37,746 nucleotides of DNA from Podaxis mareebaensis (lineage: Eukaryota; Basidiomycota; Agaricomycetes; Agaricales; Agaricaceae). The stretch spans positions 1-37,746 of the forward strand of contig JAEUWP010000618.1 of assembly GCA_018524725.1 (NCBI GenBank), written 5' to 3'. This document shows positions 28,808 to 37,746 of this stretch, one piece after another. The position numbers were made by a program, and so were the translations under genes. A model generated the notes under the pieces. It saw only the letters and a list, made by a program, of their open reading frames with translations, searched no databases and had not been told where the DNA came from. Each line of letters opens with the position of its first letter. Position 1 is the first letter of the stretch.

Positions 28808-29259
28808 GCCTGGTTTTGAATTACTTGGTTTTGGATGTGATCCCATGTTGGTGGGGTTTGGTATATCCCAGACTTGCCGAGTTCTCTTCCAATTATCATC
28901 AATGTCAAATAGTAGTCGTGAAGTCTCACGGGAAATACCCAATCAATCACGAAACTTCTCTATCACTTCTTAAGTCCCGGAGAACCTTAGTACAGCTCGA
29001 TTCAGTACACGACCTCATCACCAACTCAAATAACACCGAACACCACCAAGTTCCTCCCTGAACAACACAGTCTGACCACCAAGCCAAATCGCGTTCTAGA
29101 ACCTCCGACTCCCGTCAAATACTCAAACAAAGCCCCCAAGTGCCAAGCCCTGGCTCAAGACGGAGTCTGTCCGATGTTTATCAAAGCCTAAAAACATAAA
29201 AGCTTCGCTTGTCAGTCTCCAAGACGTCAAAACCTATCCCACCAAGCAACACCGCCACA

Positions 29260-29740
29260 ATGCTCTTCAAAAGCGCCTTGGTAATGACTCTACTCTCCAC
29301 CACAATCGTCTCCGCAGCGCCTCACGCTGAGACAAGCCCTACCCCTGACCGAGAACGCTGTACGTGTTTATGATTTTATACCGGTCTCAACTATGGTGTT
29401 TGACGAGTCAATCGCGACTCAAATCAGGCCGTTTCCTTTGGAGTCCAGTGAGTTAGCCGTCTCAACCTCGATACTATTATTATCAGCTTTCTGACTTGGG
29501 TCGACTGGAATGTCGTACTATCAGTTCCCTTGTGGGTCACTTCAGTATTCGTTGTGGATAATCTAAATTTGACGTTGTACCTTTCTAGGCTCCAACCCGG
29601 CTTTGAAGTGCTGTATATTTGGTCCTGATGCTGGCTAGTACGTGTTTCGTGCATTCCAGTGGTCGGGGGTCCATGCGCTCAAGTTGATCGTTAATAGTTG
29701 TATGCCGACTTGCCCCTCCTTTGGCGGTGGTTCTGCATGA
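29260..29740 (+). CDS. Small secreted six-cysteine protein C (knottin-like framework)
   Basis: Five exons: 29260-29359, 29428-29447, 29525-29531 (7 nt), 29589-29637 and 29698-29740. The product has 72 aa. Signal peptide is MLFKSALVMTLLSTTIVSAA. The linker is shorter (HAETSPTPDRER), and the cysteine spacing is C-X8-C-X6-CC-X8-C-X3-C with the shared CSNPALKCC. It is the most diverged of the three genes and has only a weak TATA-like CATAAAAG near 29195. Like the others it ends in a glycine-rich …GGSA tail. Confidence 0.8.
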
Positions 29741-29832
29741 AGGATCACTTTTACCCACCGCTGGATGTAACTGTAATATGGTGTTGAGCTTATCTCCAGC
29801 TCTGTCTCCCGAACGAGTATTGTATTCTATCA

Positions 29833-31577
<1,745 letters not shown>

Positions 31578-32127
31578 GGTGGATGGTGGGTATGAAGGAG
31601 ATTAGGGTGCCCAGAGTTATCACTCCAATCGATCTTGGGCTTTCTACCTTTCTCACGGGGTCCAGCTGGACCCCGTTCCCCCAACTTCGAAGTATCACTG
31701 ACATCATTAAGCTCTTTCAGTGATCCGATGCCGAGGGGTAGACTCAAAATTCTGGTGTACCTGAATTTCATGAAACTTTACAATTTTGAGTTTACGCTTC
31801 ACCCCTTCCACTGATCATTACATTTAGATGTTGAAGATAATCCTTATTGAAGGAGAATCTGGGGATGGATGAAGGATGAAATAGAAGACATATGCACTTG
31901 CGACACGACGGTGAAAAACCACCGTGAACGAACAGGGACGTCTATGAGAATAACAAGAATTAAGCAATGCAGTGACCATTGTAAACCGTAAAAAAGCAAG
32001 CATATGATGAAGAACAACCAAAGAGGAAGTCCAGAGTGCGGCGTCCATCTGACCTTCATTTAAACTTCAGTCAGAACCAGATAAAAACCAATAAAATCAA
32101 TCATCGGGGGTCGTTAAAAATCTAGTA
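31578..32127. other. Enolase promoter and 3' flank of the membrane-protein gene
   Basis: 550 bp between the enolase start (31577) and the next stop (32128), both on the minus strand. No gene is seen. The promoter-proximal part holds a perfect palindrome (31655-31676). CT-rich sequence precedes the enolase ATG on its strand. Confidence 0.6.
31655..31676. promoter_or_regulatory. Perfect 22-bp palindrome in the enolase promoter
   Basis: ACGGGGTCCAG is directly followed by its reverse complement, with CAGCTG at the centre. It ends 78 bp upstream of the enolase ATG. A site for a dimeric transcription factor is plausible. The factor is unknown. Confidence 0.5.
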
Positions 32128-34673
32128 TCAAGGGACGGTAATCGCCGCGCTTGACGTGTGTCCCTCCTGCGTCGCTTTAGTTCCGCCTGGGGTCGTGATA
32201 GGCATGTGGGCGGTGATGGTGGCATCCGTACTCTCTTTCTCGTGCGTCATCTTCAATTTCCCACTGAATGTCGGGGTCGAAGCTCTCTCGTTTTCCGCAG
32301 TGTCAATGTCGTCGTCCTTAACTTGGTTAGCTTCACCCTCGTCGTCCCCACCCTCAAGAGCACTCGGCCTTCTAATGCCCCTTCGCGAGCTCAAACTCTC
32401 CGCGGCAGTTCGATATGTTATGTTAGAAGTGTGTGACATGCGCGATGTGTAGGATAGTTGACTCGCGTGTGATTCTGAACGTCGTAGGGTTGTGCCATTT
32501 TGAGGATGAAGAAGAGGCTCGGATGTTGGGTCACGGGATGGTGGTGAGGTCGCTGACGTTGTTGAAGTGGCCGGGGTAGTTGGAGGGTCTGAAGGTAGCA
32601 AGGAATCGCTAGCTGGTACCGGAGACTCTGAGGTCGATGACGACGCTGGTGCTGACATGGATGTGGCTAATGCCGACTGGACGGACGTAGATCCAGCTTC
32701 CGGTGCTTCCGGGGGCGCTGGTACTGCTGCGAGGTTGATGGAAACTCTTGTTGGCTCAGAAGTCCCTTCCTCCACAATTAACGAACCGTCGGGGGCAGCA
32801 TGTTGAGCTTGTGGCACAGGGCTTATGGTGGATTCTAGCTTGACCACTTCCTTTGCTTTCCCTTTCCCTACAGCCTCTTTCTTCTCTTCGTCGTCTTTCT
32901 CCCCCTTCTCCGGTTCCATGACCCCATTTAAGATCAAAGTACTAGATGTGCCCTGTATACCTTCGAAGCTCAGTGGATCCGACCCTTGTTTAACGGGCAG
33001 GCCATCCGGAGGCGTGGACCTCGGTGCGTTATCATCCCTACTCGCTTCATCTGCCTCTGATACCTGCATCTGAATGTTCTCGCCGTCCGCCCTCGTCATG
33101 GATTCAGCGGTAGTACTCGTGTTCGAGTCGCCTGCACGATCACTTCCATTGCCAGTGCCAACGACTTCCTCAAACTGCGGTGGTCTCTCCCCATAGTCCA
33201 AATCCACTCTACTCATTGATGCAAACGCCAGCGCATCTGGTCCATACGGCACTCCAAACCTCGCCAAGCTCTCCCTACTTGTAATCAATCGCATCTGCTC
33301 CGGCGTTGGCCCGCTCCTTGGATACGCGAATTCGGTACGGACAACGGTATGTGTTAGCGGCGCGGAGATAGAATTTAGTGAAATCAAAGAAGGTGATGTG
33401 AGGTTTGCGTGAGAGCCGTTATGTGATGCAATAGACTTTTGTCGAGAAAGGGACCGGAAGTGTGAGAGAATGGATGTAGCAGAAGTACCCCGCGTATGTG
33501 AATGGGAGTGGGAAGGAGAAGAGATGGCTGAGGTGGAGGAATCATTGCGCGTGTGAGAAGATGCATATGAGACTGACATCCGGTTGAACAGGGAACGGAA
33601 GCCCGAACGAGGTTGTGGTGAGCCCTGCGGTGATAAAGATGCTGGGGGAACAGCATCCGTGGGGGGAACGGGACTTGCTGAGGTGTTCTGTGGGCCTGCG
33701 TTGATGAAACCGCGACGTGGGATAACGCCGTCATTGCCAGGTTGCTCCACTACCTCGAAATACGGTGGTGCTTCTCCTCGTGGATCTGGTGTAGGTTCAA
33801 TATCGTGACTCTCTACTCGACTAAGAGACGCTGTGTCGCTCGAATTGTTGCCAGTTTCTACACTCTCTACGCGTCGGTGGGAGGAGTTTCCAGAGGAGTG
33901 ACCGGAGAGATCATCAGCCAGATCTTGTTCGAGAAGAGGCGTGTCCGCTGAGGTATCTGGTATTGGAGTATACCGAGGTTGTTGATGTCCATCTGCACTG
34001 TCCTCTATATCTTCATCTAGACTGACTATAACGGGCAGCGGTTGAGAAATTGGAGCATCTTCAGTATCTTGTGAGCCTCTATCAGCGCATGATAAGTTAC
34101 TTCCGTAAACAAAGAAAGAACTTCAGCCTACCGAAGGATAACCAGCTCCTGTTCGCCAGGTTCCTTGGCGTACGCGGGTAACGAGTGTGTAGACATCTGG
34201 GAGGGAGTGCGTCGTGGTCGCCTTGATCTTCTCGGCCTACTAGTGGTCGTATTTCCACGATTGGTCCCATCATTGCTGAAGGAACCGGCCAGTTGTTCAG
34301 CTGTGAGCTCCGTACGTGCGGCTCCAGAGTTAAGGGTTCCCCTAGATACACGACTCCTTATGCAGCTAAGGAGTGTCGCGCGCCGTTTCCAGAACGTGAT
34401 AATTATGAGGACAGAAAGGAAAGCGGATATAGCGGCAGCAGGAATCTACTATATATTAGATGGTGTATGTGTTCAATGAGATGCGTATGGACGTACCCAA
34501 GTGTTGTCAGACACCTGTCTCGGGTAGAACCAATGCAACTCGTTCGTTGGCGTGTCCTCAGGATTGTCTCCGCCTATTGGGGCAGCACGTGCGCCGATGG
34601 AACTAGCACATAATAGCCCAAAGATAGCCAGAAGTTTGGGTAGATTCCAGCTAGAGAGAAAGAACACCTCCTT
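32128..34673 (-). CDS. Uncharacterised single-pass membrane protein with long cytosolic tail and PPxY-like motifs
   Basis: Three exons are well supported: 34673-34497, 34445-34132 and 34078-32128. Introns of 51 and 53 bp are GT-AG and phases agree. The N-terminus has a signal-like segment (LPKLLAIFGLLCASSIGARA), a short lumenal part (NELHWFYPRQVSDNTW), and a membrane span (AAAISAFLSVLIIITFW) followed by KRR. It is therefore type I with a tail of about 700 residues. The tail is Ser/Thr/Pro-rich and disordered, with basic RRSRRPRRTPSQ, SLPAYAKEPGEQELVI, RGEAPPYFEVVE and YGERPPQFEEVVG; the PPY-type motifs suggest WW-domain partners. No ATG lies in the first listed exon. A start at 34838 (13 codons, then a 126-bp intron 34799-34674) would give 826 aa but is tentative. 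I know no function. Confidence 0.75.
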
Positions 34674-34839
34674 CTGAGAGATGTGGGCTTGGCGAGGTTG
34701 GGAGAAACCAGTACCCGTAGCCAGACAAAATACAGGCTACGACGTTTGCAAAATAACTGTCAGGAGGAAATTGAGTGAGAGAAGCGTCACGGCGCGCACC
34801 CAGATTGCCTGTTTGCTTAGGTGTCTGTCGCTGACCATG

Positions 34840-36123
34840 CTTAACCTGCTTTCAAACCCACAACCGTCCACACCAGCATGCGTCACCACTTCCACCCCTG
34901 CCGATACACTGTCCTCGCCATCCATTCCTCCTAGCACTTTCCATTCATGGTCATTATCGCAATGTCGTATTTTCGTCATTAAATGCCAAAATCGTCCTGA
35001 GTCGTAACGTCAATAACAAGAAAGCCAATATAGAGTCGTCAGAGCAAAGCAAAAGTTATGGATGGACAGGCGGGGAATCGGGGATGGGTAGTGGTAGGAG
35101 GACAAGAAAAGGGAAAGTGAGTAAGCCGATTTGACAGTTGCGTCTGCAAAAGGTCGATACCACAGACGGCCTTTTCGGACCAATTCATTCATGTTCGAGT
35201 TTTCCAAATATATTTTAATCATCAGGGACGAGTAACAATGAAAATCGTTGCTATGCTTTCCTTCTACACCCGCTGCCGGTTCCAGCAAATTGTCTTCGGA
35301 GAAGTATAGAAGTGCGTTGGGGTGCGTCGTGTGGATGGCTCAAAGGCACTTGATTGGTGGTAGCGTCAGTGTTACTTTGATACATCTGGTTAGTCGATTC
35401 TCATCAAACTTCGGAGTCTGCCCATATGACCTGACCCACAATATATTCCAGGAGCCAAGCGAGGCCGGATACATGCAGAAGCTTTCGCCAGTGCGACCCT
35501 AGGCGTTTGTGCGCCGTTTATGCATTTCTCAGTATTTAACGCTCCTTACCCTCACCGGAACGATACACTCTCTTTCTCGTTAGTGCGGTACCCTCGTTCT
35601 AGATCATCAGCCTTCCTGGCAAATGAGATGCATTTATTCAAAGTTATGTGTCTGTGCGTATGCTTCGGACTTAGCTCTATATACTATTGCAACAGTCAAG
35701 ACCAATCCGACTCATGGGTGAGCATTTTGTTTATTTTTAGTTCACTGTCAAGCGCAGTCTCGCAAACAGCCCTCGGATGTTGATGAATTGTGCAATGGGG
35801 AAACTCGGAAGCTGGGAGGTACAGTACATGGGTCCTTCTCTAGGCTAGTCATATATTAGTCCACTGGCACCTCATGCAGTTAGAAAGTTCGTATACCGAA
35901 ATTCCTCGGAGCCCTCGAAGCGCTACGCGCACTCAGAATCCCACAAACACGCCCTACCGCGTGAGCCCTCACTTTTAGCTTGTATATTACTGTTTTACAT
36001 CCTTCCTCGTTCCTCTTCCCCTAATCGATTTAGCGCATTTTTTCAAGGATAGGAGAGTAGGGGTAAGTCTGGGGAAGGGTGGCATGTGAAAAGGTGGCAG
36101 TTCTCTTCTCTCAAGTCACTACT
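34840..36123. other. Intergenic, no gene supported
   Basis: 1.3 kb with normal base composition, without a frame that shows motifs or plausible splicing. It holds the promoter region of the membrane-protein gene at its left and unassigned DNA at its right. Confidence 0.5.
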
Positions 36124-36750
36124 ATGCTCCTGAACGTTATACTTAGCACAAAGTTTCGAAGCCATCCCCCAAACTCCAACGAAAACGCCTACTACGGCCC
36201 ATGGAACAGCGTTCTCATAACACTTCGATATTCACGAAGGCTTCACAATTTGCCCACAATACCCAGCCCAGGGGGTTATTAAGGGAGAGAAGGACACAAT
36301 CGATTTCTTTGTTCCGCTAGTCGTCGAGAAGAATGGCGTATCGATCTTTTTTCTTGATATTAAAGCGCCCGGGGTGTTCCAAAATCTCTCCATGCGTGCA
36401 GAGGCAGACAAGCAGTTGAGGAAAGTATTCGCTCAACTATACGACATCTCCCCCAGCGAGCTCCATGGTTTCAGTATCTTCGGAACGAAAATTCGCCACT
36501 ATTCCATGAACAAAACCACCGATAGGGTTATCCAACCAGCTCGTATCCCTTCACAACCGGATATGGTTACCGACACCACATCCAAGGAGAGGTGGAATCT
36601 TAATATCCTTGACCAGGCTGTGTATCAGAAGTTTTTGGAGGTTGTTGAACATGCCAAGGCTCAAAGCCGAGTTGAGCGTACGTTACATACTTTTATGCTT
36701 CATATCAAGTACAACTGATTTTTTTTGTGCTGACAGCGGAGGAGGCTTGA
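36124..36750 (+). pseudogene. Fungal PD-(D/E)XK-like family protein, frameshifted
   Basis: From ATG 36124 the frame gives NENAYYGPWNSVLIT. After a one-base shift near 36220-36230 it continues as FDIHEGFTICPQYP, DTIDFFVPLVVEKNG, VSIFFLDIKAPG and SELHGFSIFGTKI to VTDTTSKERWN. A 59-bp intron (36678-36736, GTACGT…GACAG) joins a last exon ending at TGA 36748-36750. I recall similar uncharacterised proteins in mushroom genomes. The pair IDF … (E/D)IK spaced by about 16 residues resembles the Asp and (E/D)xK of PD-(D/E)XK nuclease folds; that is inference. The protein is short (about 190 aa) and ends early after EHAKAQS. The frameshift and early end suggest a decayed copy, unless the base is a sequencing error. 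Confidence 0.6.
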
Positions 36751-37746
36751 CCTTGGTCTCATTTGGTTTGCATCGCTATCCTCTATAGCTCAGGAAAATT
36801 GAAATCTTCTCATCCTTTTGTCATGAGAGTTACAGTAGCCATTGCGGTGTCGGCCGTGCTGTAGAAGGCAGCGTCAGGAGCTCTCGTTACGCCTCATTTT
36901 CCATACACTCCCAACATAAGTTGTTTTATTTCCCTGCTTGATGGTGCATTGATACGCGCTCCTAGCCACTGCCAATCCCAGGATGGCTGCAGCGACATGC
37001 TTTGCTCTACAACCGTGAGACGAATACGATCATCCGAAAGTTGACGCGAATTGCGATTGACCAGCCCGACCAGTTGACCGACAGTCAAGCGACGGTCGCA
37101 AGGTGTGCAGCTCAAAGCCATAGGCACAGGCAGAGCGGCAATCACTACCATGTATTGTACTTCTATCACCAATAGAACGACATGGGCTCGTTTCTTGTTG
37201 ACAGTGGCAGCTTTTCTCGCCAAGACACGAGTGGTACCAAATAATTCCCGCGGCATTGGCTTTGACGGCGTACCCGAAGGAATAAGTGCTGTGTTGGCGC
37301 CGACCTATGATTAAATCGTCACGCGCCACAAATTCTCCAGACCGTATATCTGCACCTCTGGCTCATATCCTCACAATCAATCCCCCCCTAAACAAGCCTA
37401 GCCATTGTGGTCAGCTACACTCGATTATTAGGCCTCGAAACGTCTTGAGATTGAAGCTGGAAATAGGGGGTGTCAAAGTTTACAACGTGCTTATTCATCG
37501 ACGGGGCCACTTATTACGGTAGCCAGTGTGGCAGAGTGTGATTTTGGTCTTGCTTTCTGGAACATCAAACTTCAATCGGATTGTGCATGCACAGTGTATT
37601 AGACGCGACATCTGAGTCTTGGTGATTTTACGTGAGGCGTGGAACAAGATATAGACTTTCGTCCGACCACATCAGCAGAAAGGCCAAAACTATACATACC
37701 AAAAAATATCAATACATATACTGAAATGTACTAAAAACCACAAAAT
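36751..37746. other. No gene supported
   Basis: Several 60-120-codon frames exist on both strands, the longest 36894-37256 (-), but none has a family motif, a credible start context or a splice-compatible neighbour. Near 37450-37520 a short stretch reads LKLEIGGVKVYNVLI and, one base shifted, IDGATYYG. This vaguely recalls a retroviral-type protease but is too weak to call. Confidence 0.45.

Larger units (their letters stand above)
26691..28960 (+). repeat. Tandem segmental duplication, period about 1.1 kb
   Basis: Two adjacent units each contain a TTAAGCCTCTATC stretch (26691 and 27824), a (CAT)n tract, a GTTGAACTTTGCGAAG block, a TATA box, a secreted-protein gene, and a GGTATATCCCAGACTTG block downstream. 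Offsets of 1104-1133 bp between matching landmarks show that promoter, gene and 3' flank were copied together. The third gene (29260) is more diverged and lacks most of the flank similarity. Confidence 0.8.

Noticed and set aside
36894..37256. A 120-codon minus-strand frame with a hydrophobic stretch
   Set aside because: It has no motif, no ATG in good context and no splice partners, and a competing frame on the other strand looks equally likely.
37450..37515. Protease-like LKLEIGGVKVYNVLI followed, one base shifted, by IDGATYYG
   Set aside because: It needs a frameshift, lacks the D(T/S)G signature, and no other retroelement domain is nearby.

Overview
This window is fungal nuclear DNA, most likely from a mushroom-forming basidiomycete (Agaricomycetes). 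The evidence is the many short introns (46-126 bp), the Tad/I-like LINEs, a chromodomain-bearing Ty3/Gypsy element, a pogo-type transposase, and the character of the host genes. It has two parts with a sharp boundary near 20.09 kb. The left half is AT-rich, CpG-poor transposon wreckage. The right half is compact and gene-dense.

Left half (1-20,090). A minus-strand LINE (LINE-A) runs off the left edge. Its ORF2 (endonuclease plus reverse transcriptase) is open, and its ORF1 carries an in-frame 389-codon tandem duplication. Near its 5' end, LINE-A ORF1 is split by a plus-strand, related ORF1-only 'half-LINE' that has a poly(A) tail and a 12-bp target-site duplication. LINE-A itself abuts a 5'-truncated Ty3/Gypsy chromovirus pol, apparently having inserted into its reverse transcriptase. 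That pol frame is continuous for about 2.5 kb except for six internal TGA codons, each where Arg (CGA) is expected. This is a footprint of CpG deamination. Downstream of the chromodomain is an extra ORF with two zinc knuckles. Then come a decayed pogo/CENP-B-type transposase, a 5'-truncated LINE 3' end, LTR-like hairpins, an orphan ORF, and two copies of a 402-bp repeat.

Right half (20,090-37,746). In order: a five-exon DXD glycosyltransferase (-); an eight-exon cytosolic seryl-tRNA synthetase (-); a divergent two-exon gene for a small acidic protein with SPRK/SPKK motifs (+); three tandem five-exon genes for small secreted six-cysteine proteins with a knottin-like C-C-CC-C-C framework (+); a seven-exon enolase (-) with a perfect 22-bp palindrome in its promoter; a type I membrane protein with PPxY-like motifs (-); and a frameshifted relative of a fungal family with a PD-(D/E)XK-like motif (+).

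The housekeeping genes (seryl-tRNA synthetase, enolase) are unrelated in pathway and are simply neighbours. The strongest candidates for undescribed biology are the secreted knottin-like trio, the ORF1-only half-LINE, and the extra zinc-knuckle ORF of the chromovirus. Exon boundaries were worked out by hand from GT/AG sites, reading frame and family sequence knowledge. No alignment or database search was run.
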